64,000 bases of DNA, from contig NC_088337.1 in assembly GCF_036884655.1 (NCBI RefSeq), positions 30,409,001-30,473,000 of the forward strand, in the 5' to 3' direction. Numbering within the stretch: the stretch's first letter is position 1; each line of letters opens with the position of its first letter. A program made the translations under genes and the position numbers. The notes under the pieces were generated by a model. That model saw only the letters and a list, made by a program, of their open reading frames with translations, was not told the origin of the DNA and did no database searches. The stretch is from Musa acuminata AAA Group. Lineage: Eukaryota; Streptophyta; Magnoliopsida; Zingiberales; Musaceae. Positions 10,710 to 21,500 of the stretch are shown piece by piece.

Positions 10710-11621
10710 TCCTGGGACCCACCAATTAGGTCGTAGCATTCCCCTTGGTCGGGTTGCCTGAACGATGGTGGGAGATATGGGGATGGGCCATCAGGCGGCG
10801 GTGCGCTTGGAAAGCGGATCTTTGCTTGTCGGGTAACAGTCCAATTTCACTTTAATCCGAACCCTATAATTCTTTCCATCACATTCGTACCTTTGTGTAA
10901 GCTTCAACTTGCATGCTTGGATAGCATTGTAAGGTTGGAAATTACCATTGCTCATCTCGGAGCGGTGCTTATATGTTGTAAGATCATCTTTAGAACAATA
11001 ATATTTCATTGTATTTGGGCTCAGCTGTATCGAGTTGCAGCTTCATGCACCCTTCTAAAATCCCCTATTCCGCCTCCCACTCCAACTACCATTTCTAGTA
11101 GAGTCATCCAATGAGAGTGACTAATAGACATGCAGATAGCAATACATGAGACGAGTGGAATAACAAAAATAATGAGCGTTTGCAGGCTTAGCAGACTAAA
11201 AAAAGATATATTCAGCATCATACAGTCCTGCTTATCTCAAGCTGCTGTTGTTAAGAAGAGAGATAAAAGAGGCCCTGAGATAAACAAGAATCACTCGTGA
11301 GATTTGAAGTTTGATGATGCCCTGCATACGAGAGATCTATTTCCGGTCCAACCAACATAAGAACACCAATATATCTTACATTTTTCAAGCTTGATTCATC
11401 TTATCATCGTTTTAAGGCAAAACATATGATTCTTAGTTCACCAAACAAACGCAAAAAGATTAAAGAAAAGAGTCAAGAAAGTACCACAGAAATGGATACT
11501 GAAACAATGAACTGAGGACATCATCATCATAGTACAGGTTTCATGTTCATATTTGGAACCAAACACAAATAGACCCTCAAAAAGGAGCACATCAAACAAA
11601 TCCAAGCTTGGATTCCATCCT
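10710..11621. other. Intergenic and 3' UTR region of HOP
   Basis: No coding region recognised. The part next to 11622 should be the HOP 3' UTR (minus strand). The rest is unremarkable single-copy-looking sequence. Confidence 0.5.
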
Positions 11622-14600
11622 CTACCTCATCTGCACAATCCCTGCACCCACAAGTTTTTGTATCTTGTGCATAACCTGAGGGTTCTTGAGGTGCTCCTGT
11701 GCAGCCTTAGGGTTCTCTTGGAAATCGATCAACACCTGAAAAGGCACACACACGAGATCTGTAACCAAAGAGAAGACACAATATTGAAATGCCATTTAGA
11801 TAATTACCTGTCGCATAACAGGATCTGTAAGGATATTTTGGATTTCAGGGTCGTGCATAGCCTTTGCCTGCAGAACAACAAAGTGAATAAACAATCCCAA
11901 CATGACACTTAAGAGAGTACACATGAAGATGATTTGCTACCTGTCTCTCCTTCAATTCCTCTGGACTTATTTCCCCTCTGTTTGTCTTATTAATCTGTTC
12001 AACGCACCTGAAGTTGGAAAAATGAAATATATTTATCGTACCAAGCAACTCCAAGAGGCCAGAAATCAAACATAAGGTTTACGTGTTTGCAGAAAACCCA
12101 ACTTACCTCTTGACACCATCCAACAACTCCTGATTGTTTGGATCGTGTTTCAAGCCCTCCTGATAAGTCTCTAAAGCTTTGTCATACTCTTTCATAAAGA
12201 ACTGGATTGCACCTTTCCTTGTGTATCCTTTAGAAAAGGATGAATCCAACTCAATGCACTTCTCTGCATCTTTTAAACCTTCAGGCAAAGCACCCAGCTT
12301 TGTGTAGCATGCGGCTCTATTGCTGTAAACCTATGGAAGCAATTCGAGGGTCAACTGAAAGAACAAATACAAAGGATAAACAAGAACCATTTCAATTATA
12401 AGATGAATGAAACTTTCCAATTATCAAATAATTGATACAAACTACAAAAGTCTAGCTGCAGCTATTGCCACTGGATGTTAGAGATATGTAAAAGGTCTAA
12501 AAGTAAAATGCCATACAAGAAACCTAACCGCCGTACAATTTCAATGTACCCTATAAATCTTTAAGCAAGCAACATAAGCACGAGAAAATTACCTTTGGAT
12601 CCTTTGGGTTCCTCCTTAGAGCTTCGGTATAGTGTTTAACTGCCTCCGGATACTTTTGCTGCTTGAAAAGCTCATTACCTGTACAGTCACATATTTAGCA
12701 ATCCAACTGTTGTATTTTCCCAGAAAAAAAGGTTACATTTTGTTTTAATCAGCCATTGAACAATCATAAATACAATATAGTTAAAAACAAATTCAAGATA
12801 TTTCTGCAACATTAATAATGCTAGACAGTTGCTAGCCAATCTCATCAGCACATAAGAAACTGTAACAATCATGGAGACAACTGAGGCTGAAGCACAGGTG
12901 GCGAATGATATGGAAGGACCATTGTGGATACAGAAATCTAAAGATGATAAAGGAATGGAAAGCAAAGAAAAAAAAAACAACAAAAGTATGGTTGGTCTGC
13001 ATAGAAATGCACTTATGCAACGAGAGAAATGACTTAAATACTATCAACACTCCAACTTGAACTATTGTGATTTGCTTACACAAGCAGCTTTCTTGCTCGG
13101 TAAAGATAACTTGGGTCATTTTGTAACTCAGGTTTATAAAACAAGATGAGTAATACCATCTAGGAATTCCCCACTGGTCATTTTTTCAATTCAGATATGG
13201 CCAAGCAGACAAGACAATATTTCCAACAAATATAAGACAATTATGCAAGATGCTGGTCATTTTTCAATTTATAAATATCTAATATAAGTACAGTAATATT
13301 TACAACAAACATAGGGCAACTATGCAATGGGAAACCAACGGATCCATGGATGAGTGCCAAAGATAAAAATGTGTCAAAGATAACAGATGCACAAGAACTT
13401 TCGATAGATAAGTAATAAAGCCGGAAGAAATCTGCAGATGCAGAAATTACGCTAGTTTATTCTGTATTAACAAAATACTGTATCTAAATAATATAAGTAC
13501 AAAGAAACCATGAGTGATGGAAGCTTCTGCATTCATGTCTTCACACTGACAACATAGCAAGGATGAACCAAAAGTTAACCCGAACACACATAAAGGGTTG
13601 ATCATAAAGAAGAATGGTAAATGATACCTTTCTCACGTTCCTCATCAGCTATTTTTGGATCAAAGTATTCTTGTTGTTCTAATTCTTTCTTTGCCCTCTC
13701 AGCATCATTGAGCTTTTTCAAAGTGTCAGGGTTTCGGTGCTCAGTTAGCGCTTTCTGGAAAGTCTCAATAGCAATATCATAGTCCTTGGAGCTCTTGGAA
13801 AGCTTCACAAGAGCGGTCCCTTTCCTAGTCAATGCCTTTGCAATCATTTTAAAGTCAGAATGAAGCTCTCTGCCACGTTCAACAGCTTTATCACAATCCT
13901 TTATGCATTCTTCAAACTGCAAATCAGAGGTAAAATTCTCAAATGTTTCCCAATTGTCAAAATAACATGCAATTCAATCTACAAATTAAAAAATAAATTA
14001 AATAAGTGAAGACTTATATCATCTCCAATGATTAGAATAATCTCAGATGAATGGAGCATTGGGAAAAAAAAATACAAAAGTTGCAGGGGCTACCAATACC
14101 TCCTTAGACATGGGTATTATGCAAAAAAACACAATATTGAGATTATTCTTCAATTCAACTTATGGTAGAGAATAGGAAGAAATTTGATAAATTAATATTA
14201 CAATTTGTTGCATGCTTTAATTGTAATCTCAAATAGTGAACGAGGTAGAGAAGGTAGAGAGAATAATAGGACACAGCAAGAATTATGACTAAAATATTAT
14301 GCCTAGAACTTAAGCAGCAAGAAAATAAAGAGGGACTGCTAGTAATCCCAGTCAGCATCTAAAATATCTTTGGGGATTGGAATTCAGAGAAAAAAACAAC
14401 AATTCATATATTTCAGGCTATATATTCAGTACTCTAGCAAAACTTAGATTGTTTGCTGCTGTTCATAAAGGTAAAAGGAGTGACTCCAAGAAAGCCAGAA
14501 ACCAAAATTCAAGGCCAAAATTTTCCACTCCATATGATCCATCCAAATTGTTTAATCAAACCAAATATGAAGCCAGCCTTACAACAGCAACAATAGCACA

Positions 14601-16370
14601 CCACCATATTCAGATCATTTAGAAAAGGATCCGCACCCTCAGCTAATTAATAATTTTTAATTAGTCAAAGAAAAAACAGAATTTTTAAAATCAAGCTCCC
14701 TAAATTTGTTGCATGAATCACAACATAACATTAAGCATATTGAGCAAAACCAGAAAGACACCAATGCTTGTGAATTAAAGAAGATCTCTTTTTTGATACA
14801 ATTCCAATTAATTATTCCACAAAGAATGCAAACTACCTATAACTTTTTTCGTATCTTTTCTATTTGTTGATCAAACCTATTTTTCCTTCATGAAGGAAAG
14901 AGATGTATCGACTTCATCAGTAATTTAAAAAAATCAATAAATGATATACATGCAAATGTATATACATGGTTACATATGTACACAATCACACATGTGCACG
15001 TTTACATATGTATATATGTACAACCGGGCATGTATACAAATGCATATTTGTACATGTGGGCATGTGTACCAACATATGTATCATACACGTCTCATGAGCA
15101 TGTGTAGATACTCATATACAGACGTGCACATCATGTGAACGATGTTGCTGCACTGTCTAGCTAGAGAGAACCTAAAACTCAATTGTTAATTGATATCAAC
15201 CTATATCATGTCCTTTCAACTACAAAAATTCATAGATAACTCTAGCAATCTGACTTTAAAATGATTGCAAATTCATTGATAACTATAGAATGATCATGTA
15301 AAGCCAAATAGATAATCACTTAGACCACCAGCACATGACTGTAAAAAGAAAGAACAAAAAAGATGACGGCGTAAAGCCAAGGGAGAGACCACCATCTTTC
15401 GTATCACATTGACAGTACAAAAAATTAGAATGCCAAATAATCAACTGAACTAAGGAAATGAAAGGTCAAAAATTGTTACCTTTCCCATCTCCAAGAAAAC
15501 AGCAGCTCGGTTGGTTATGTAGGAAATGTCCTGATCGTCAAGTTCCATTGCACGTGTGTAATGCTGAATCGCTGTCTCAAAATCCTTTTTCTTGTAAGCA
15601 GCATTCCCTGCTTCCTTCTTCTTTTGTGCCTCTGCTTTCTTTTCCTTAGACTCCTTTTGTTCTTCCGGCACCTCCATGGGCTCTGGCACTGGCTCCGGTT
15701 CCGATGCCTTCTTTACTGGCTCAGGCTGAGGCTTCACTTGCTCTGGCTCCATAAACTCCCTCTCCATCTCATCCGTGGGCGCCCTCATCTTCACATTGAG
15801 AAGAACCCCGATCACCTGCATCATCCTCGGATCCGAGAGGTACATATTGATATTGTTAGGGTTCTTCTGGATGTCCTGGATCATTTTTATGAAATCCGGC
15901 TGCTGGAGGTAGCCCCTGGTGGTAGTATCAGCCGTCAGCTTCGCCCAGAGCTCCGGCCCCTGGAACATCTTCCCGAATGGGGAGGCCCCCTGCGGCGGGA
16001 TCGGGCCCCGGGACCGCGTGGCGGCAGCGCGAGCGTCGGCGAGGCCGGCCTGGAGCGCTTCGTTCGCCGGGTCGATCTCGAGGCCCTTCTCGTAGGCGGC
16101 GACGGCCTGGTTGGCGTCGCCGAGGCCGAGGTGGGCGGCGCCGAGGCGGCTGTAGCCCTTGGCCCAGCCGGGATTAAGTTCCACGGTCTTGCGAGCATCT
16201 GCGAGGGCGACGTCGTAGCGCTGGAGGGAGGCGTAGGCGGCGGAGCGGTTGGAGTAGAGGACGTGGTTAGCGGGGGCGAGGTCGATGGCCTCGGAGAAGT
16301 GGCGGATGGCGTCTTCGAAGCGGCCAGCAGCGAAGGCTGCGTTGCCCTTGGCTTTCGCGTCCTCTGACAT
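11622..16370 (-). CDS. HOP: HSP70-HSP90 organizing protein (HOP/STI1 co-chaperone)
   Basis: Exons (minus): 15480-16370, 13628-13916, 12593-12678, 12107-12330, 11941-12007, 11808-11867, 11622-11735. They total 1731 nt, 576 aa, the normal plant HOP length. HOP bridges HSP70 and HSP90 in the cytosol and passes clients between them. Order: TPR1 (about 1-115), DP1 (about 130-190), a charged Pro/Glu linker, TPR2A (about 245-365), TPR2B (about 375-490), DP2 (about 515-576). TPR1 keeps the two-carboxylate clamp: K6, N10, N41, K71, R75 (human K8, N12, N43, K73, R77). DP motifs include SDPRMMQVIG in DP1, and NILTDPVMRQ and QNPQVMHKI-like helices in DP2. Exon 1 is GC-rich and later exons AT-rich, a monocot trait. 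A heat-shock element and TATA box lie directly upstream. No break seen. Confidence 0.97.
14941..15135. repeat. Alternating purine-pyrimidine stretch in HOP intron 1
   Basis: About 195 bases made mainly of TGTATATACATG, CACATGTGCACG and similar runs, with many short palindromes (ACATGT, TGTACA, CATATG). This is a degenerate (TG/CA/TA) simple-sequence region with Z-DNA-forming or cruciform potential, inside the 1563-base intron 1 (13917-15479) of HOP. Confidence 0.7.
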
Positions 16371-16446
16371 GAAGGCGGGTGGGGCAAAGAGGGAATCGTT
16401 TTCTGATGTACGTATCGGATCGCTCGGCCTCCCGGAAGGAAGAAAT

Positions 16447-16453
16447 GTTTATA
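16447..16453 (-). promoter_or_regulatory. TATA box of HOP
   Basis: TATAAAC on the minus strand, 77 bases upstream of the HOP ATG and 25 bases downstream of the heat-shock element. Confidence 0.6.
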
Positions 16454-16478
16454 GTCCCTGGAAGAGCGATCTCCATGC

Positions 16479-16496
16479 TTCGGGAATGTTCCAGAG
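16479..16496 (-). promoter_or_regulatory. Heat-shock element upstream of HOP
   Basis: On the plus strand the sequence is TTC-GG-GAA-TG-TTC-CA-GAG: three perfect alternating TTC/GAA units at 5-base spacing and a partial fourth. This is the canonical binding site for heat-shock factor trimers. It sits immediately upstream of the TATA box at 16447-16453, the usual place in heat-induced plant genes. Confidence 0.85.
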
Positions 16497-16503
16497 CCGC
16501 AGG

Positions 16504-19232
16504 CCATAGGGCGAGCGCATGCGTCTTCGCTATTCACCCTTGGGCTAGGCCGTATCTGTGACCCCACAAGTCCCCCAACCCAAGCCCCGGGTGCCGGTTC
16601 ACAAAAAAGGATGATGTCACGGTCCAGCCCATCTTATCCGGCCTGACTCCGGCCCATCGTTGCTTCCCTGCTGCCTTCGAATCAAAGGAACACAGAAAAA
16701 CAAAACAAAAACATGAAAAATATGGGGACTAAAACATTACAAAACTATTCACCAATGCATTCTGAACTTGTCAAACATTGCAGGTTAAACCAGGGTCTAA
16801 GAAAAAGGCCCGTCACTTCAGTACAGCTTCCCAGTTTTCCTCATCTCATTTGAAGTTTCTTCGTCACAAAGATTCAAGATTCTCCTTTAGTACAAATAAT
16901 GAGCAAAAAGGTGAACGGTTGATAGATGTCTTCAGATGATAAGCAAATTCGAACACTGAAAGAAAAGCCAAAAACAAGCCCAGAAAGCTCATGTTCTAGC
17001 ATGAGCACAGATAGAAGTTAAGCATCGGGATGGCTTACCCATTGAAGATGATTCCTTTCGATTCAGGTGAATGGTTTGGAAAATAGAGAGCCAAAACTGC
17101 AGAAGGACAAGCAACAAAGCAAGTTATGTATGCTTCTTCACATTCCAGGAGATGCATCAGAAACTAAACAAAAGCGAGATTGCATTCTCGTCAAGAGTTA
17201 ATGTAAAACAGAACCAAGCTCCATCTATTAATTTTCTATCTCTATCACGACTGATCTAATGCACGTCTCAGGATGGAAAGAATGACTAATGGCACACGAA
17301 GAAATGAACCTGTAATTTAATTTTGAACTGCTTGGACTTAAAACTAACATTGCCAATGAGCTTTTCATTTAAAGTCACCTACTGAAAATTCTGTGCATGG
17401 TTTTTGTCAATGTCAGACAATCATCATCTATAAATTTCTGCATAGACTCTCACTTGTAAGTATAAGATGAAACATGTGATCTAACTAAATAGCTAATTTG
17501 GAGCAGTAAATGCATGACTACTATAATTTAACCGACACAAGTTATTCAATGGATATTTTCATTAGGCCAATGTGATCTAGTACATAACAAAATGCAAATA
17601 ATAAGACATGCCAGGTTCACATGGTAGGTTCCCTGAAAGACAAGGAACCCAGAATGGGCTTCAAAGAAGACAACAAAAAAGGGTTGAGATGTCTAGCCTA
17701 ACTTTCCTGGAGAGCCTTAACTCCAAGCGCAATGGTTGTAAAAGAGAGATAGAGCTGTAAAGATACCTCCCACAGGTCAGAGTGAAGAGAAATCAAGAAA
17801 AAAGTATAAATGGCAAGCAACTGCTCCAAATTAATTCCCCTCATTATGAAATACTTCCATCAAATTCCCTAACAAGTTCATTCATCATCAGAGAAATTGT
17901 TAATGTTCTTGCAAGTAGTTGGTATGAGATAGATGTAAAGACAAATATCTAATTTCAAGCATAAAAGTCAAAAGGAAGCATCTCATGTTTTCGGCATTAT
18001 ACTACCAGCTTCAAGACTGGCATCTTACCAGAAATTATTTGGTAATGAATGTACCTGCTCCAGTGATATGCTGGCAGCAACATAATGAATGGTGGAAGGC
18101 TACCTTGACTCCAATCATGCCAAACTGTGTTGCACTACCTGCCCCAGATATGGACAACATAGCACATCAGAAAAGGTCAAAAACATCAGAGCCACATGGA
18201 TGTGAGCTACACACACTTACAAAGTCCAACAATGAGTGATGATACTGCTTAGTCACTTCCCACAACTGCCAAGGGCTTAATCTTATCAATATCATATTCA
18301 CCAACAAGTAAAATGCAAAAGACAACTTTCCAACAACTCTAATTTAGAAAATTTATACTAAGATTTACCATTTGTGTGATAAAACCAAAAACGTGGCAGA
18401 TAAAAGAACTGACCACAAAAGCAGAAGCACATGTCAGTATTATGTTAATTCTTCCATATGAAACCACCAGAGTTTTAGCAATCAGGAATGCACGTGTAGC
18501 TGGATGAAAACATGAACATAGATTATCAAGGAGCTTTGGGATTAAACAGATCAAAACACCAAAGCTGTGTAAATATCATCAGCCATGAATATACCAATCT
18601 GCACAAACTTGTAGCAAATGCTTTTGGCAATTATTATCTTACTTGTTCCTTGAACATGCATAATCTACAAATGATCAAATAAGAATATTTTTCTGTGCAG
18701 TTAATAAAAAAATGTTATAAAATAGTATATTGAACCAAGCACAAGGTTTTTGCAAACCAATACCTTGCGTATCAACTCTGGGAATTTCTGGACCATAATA
18801 TTTCAAGACCTTCAGTAATCAAACTTTACATTATTTCAAATATTTGCAATTAACAGCTTAATAATCCAATATAACTATGCTTGAGACTTGAGAGAAATAA
18901 CTATTTCACCATATCATCTGTCTGCAAATATAATTTTTTTGTCACCGAAAAACAATTTGACTTTTGATTTAGATTGAACTCAAGGAATTTTTTACGAAGA
19001 TTATGTTAGATATTATACAGAATGGCACACAAGTGATGTGCTCAATCATATAATATTTTTAGCTAAGAAAAGAACCAACATAATTCTGTCAAAAGAAAAA
19101 TCAAAATGTATTTTCCAGCGGACTTTGTTGGTCCTTCAAGTTATCCATACAAACTTGTAAACGCTCTTTATGTTATCTCCTATACCCAAAGGATGTCTCT
19201 AAGTATCCCCATGTACACAAATGAATATATAG
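16504..19232. other. Intergenic between HOP promoter and GIL1-like gene
   Basis: A GC-richer first 180 bases (HOP upstream region) is followed by about 2.5 kb of AT-rich sequence with only short open frames. The end next to 19233 should contain the GIL1-like 3' UTR. No repeat family recognised. Confidence 0.5.
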
Positions 19233-20648
19233 TTATAATGTCTGCTCTGAGTCATCTAGGTAAACTCTAGACTGGATAACTGTCTTGCCAACATGAAACC
19301 CTGGAACCACAGTAAACCCGACCTTTGGCCGTGAAGAACTCCCAGAGTCCATGTGCAACTTGTCGACCTTAGGAACAATGGTCTCCATGAAAACCATTGA
19401 GAATTCAGTCCCTGGGGCTACCTGAAAGATTTTCACCACGGGATTATATGCCCAGGCCAATTTGTGAAGCATCCATATGGAGCTGGCCATGCTCGCAAAT
19501 GACTCATACAGGGGACTTGACGGTGTCAACGACCCCAACAAAGATTCTCTGGTGGAGGAATTCCTCAACAGAGAGGATTCGATGCCAGGGTGAATGAGCT
19601 TGGCATACTTCTTCTTGCAGAACTTCACAAAATCACTACTTGGAAAATCTCGCATAAGCTCCAATGGATCAAGAGCCGAGTGCTCGATGAATTGCTGCAA
19701 AGAATCGGTTCTCCGGATGGAAACATCAATCTCATCCATGTCAACTCCATCCCCATCGTCGTAGAAGTCGTACGAATCGAACCCTCCAAACATGCCCAAG
19801 CAAATGTACGAGAGGATGGCGTACCGGCAGTGTCCCGGCTTCGTGAAATTGACGTCCGGGTAAATGCAGTTCGCGGCCACACCCAAATTCCACCCGGACA
19901 AATTCATCAAGTCGATCAAGACCCTGGCGAACCGATGCGTCACCCGGCAGGTGTCCCTGAGCACCGAGTCGAAGACGCCGATCGTGAGCAGCGACTCCAC
20001 CCTCTCCTCGGCCGGCATACAAGCACGCTCGAGCCGGTGGGCGAGCCGCACCCCGGCGCCGTCGAGGTCGGCGAGCGCCTTCTCGAGGGCGGCGGCCTCG
20101 GCATCCTTGCGGTCGATGTCGGACTGGAGGCGGTCGACGAGGGCCTCGAAGGTGCGGAGGAGGTCCTGATTATCCTGCACCTGCGCCTCCAGGAGGAAGG
20201 AGAGGGGGAGGGCGGAGGTGGGAGCAGGGCTAGGACCAGCAGGGCCGGCGCTAAGGTAGAGGCGCTTGACCTCGGAGAGGCGGCGAAGGTGGGAAACGGC
20301 GGCGCGGTCGGCGGAGAGGACGGCGTCAGAGAGGAAGGGCGAGTGGGCGGTTTGGAGGTGGAGGTATGCGGCCTGGAAGGATGAGAGCGCGGCAAGGGCG
20401 GCGGCGGTGAGGGTTTCGGGGTCAGGCCGGGGGGCGGGGTCGGGCCTCAGGACAACGACGCGCTGACCGGTGATGACTTCCTCCGGGGCAGGGCAAGCAT
20501 CGGGATCATCGACGCCGACCGCCCGCTCCTCCTCCTCTTCTTCGTCCTCCTCGGCGAAGAACTCGATGGTCTTGGTCTTGACCGCTAACGCGAACTTCTG
20601 AAGCATCTTCCCGTCTTCCTCCGCAAAACCCGCTACGGTCTCAAACAA
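19233..20648 (-). CDS. GIL1-like DUF641 protein, 471 aa, single exon
   Basis: One uninterrupted 471-residue frame. The N-terminus is followed by an acidic run (about 33-41), a Pro/Ala-rich part, the DUF641 helix region (LSSFQAAYLHLQTAHSPF, about 88-105), and a coiled coil at about 151-197. A conserved C-terminal half follows, with the DFVKFCKKKYAKLIHPGIESS block and the terminal GFTVVPGFHVGKTVIQSRVYL-type signature (about 445-465). Arabidopsis GIL1 (gravitropic in the light) acts in phytochrome-controlled gravitropism. Whether this copy is the GIL1 orthologue or a paralogue cannot be told from the sequence. The ATG is at 20646-20648, giving the usual DUF641 length. Codon use is strongly GC3-rich in the first half. 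Confidence 0.85.
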   Translation of the reverse strand: MFETVAGFAEEDGKMLQKFALAVKTKTIEFFAEEDEEEEEERAVGVDDPDACPAPEEVITGQRVVVLRPDPAPRPDPETLTAAALAALSSFQAAYLHLQTAHSPFLSDAVLSADRAAVSHLRRLSEVKRLYLSAGPAGPSPAPTSALPLSFLLEAQVQDNQDLLRTFEALVDRLQSDIDRKDAEAAALEKALADLDGAGVRLAHRLERACMPAEERVESLLTIGVFDSVLRDTCRVTHRFARVLIDLMNLSGWNLGVAANCIYPDVNFTKPGHCRYAILSYICLGMFGGFDSYDFYDDGDGVDMDEIDVSIRRTDSLQQFIEHSALDPLELMRDFPSSDFVKFCKKKYAKLIHPGIESSLLRNSSTRESLLGSLTPSSPLYESFASMASSIWMLHKLAWAYNPVVKIFQVAPGTEFSMVFMETIVPKVDKLHMDSGSSSRPKVGFTVVPGFHVGKTVIQSRVYLDDSEQTL

Positions 20649-21500
20649 AAGCCATTGAAATGGAACGGAAATGGGAACAATTGCAGGTCTTCTTCCACTA
20701 CTTCCTGCCGTGGGAATGAATTCTGGGCTTTGCCTCCTTTACAAGGCGTTCCCTCTGTCTCTCTTTCCCTCTCACCATGACTCGATCGAACCCCGCCGCA
20801 CAAGCCATTAAAGAAGTGTTCCAATGATTGAGTCTTTATCCCAACCTCCGCCATTTGGAATGTGCTTACTTAACGTGATGAGAGACCAAATCTTGAAGCA
20901 TAATCTCTGTTGTGAGATGCTTGTGGTGGGATTAATTAAGCTATGTGTATGTACCATCGATCGAGCATCCATGTGTTAAATACACGTCCGGACAATAATG
21001 TACTGCGGACAAGGAAGCATGACTCAGAATCAATGCATGTTTCTTCCTCGATGTAGATGTGTGACCAACTTTTAACCCCCTTATAAAACCTCATTATGTA
21101 GAACAAAATCTACTGCCTACATAATATTCACATCGATCCTCAGAAAAGGATAGCTGAAAGGCACTAAAGTTCAAATTAATTGGCACTGTAATCTTCCATT
21201 CGATTAAAAAGAATATATAAGAAAATGATGAGGTTGTTCCCATTAATCGAATGAATTTTGACTCGACACACACATTAATGCATGTATTTCTGAAGAAAAT
21301 AATCAAAATGACATCCTCCCAAAAGAATTACATGGAAAGGCCTTCACACAAAAGCAAGTAGACAATCGAATCCATCTTGATAGACCTTTTCCGGTGAACT
21401 GATGAATGAATGCGATCGAAGCAGATTCCTTTTTCTACAGGAAGACGATGGAGTTTGACTCAACTTTGTCTGGTTGAAGTTTGGACGAAGCTGTTCGAGA
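20649..21500. other. Intergenic: GIL1-like promoter side and invertase 3' flank
   Basis: Leader and upstream region of the GIL1-like gene, then AT-rich sequence up to the invertase stop at 21501. An open frame at 20633-20854 overlaps the GIL1-like leader and does not look like a protein. Confidence 0.45.

Noticed and set aside
15561..16367. 268-codon open frame on the plus strand
   Set aside because: It is the antisense shadow of HOP exon 1. GC-rich monocot exons often leave the opposite strand open, and the translation is Leu/Arg/Gly-rich without a domain.
19590..20384. 264-codon open frame on the plus strand
   Set aside because: Antisense shadow of the GIL1-like coding exon, low-complexity Gly/Glu/Val sequence.
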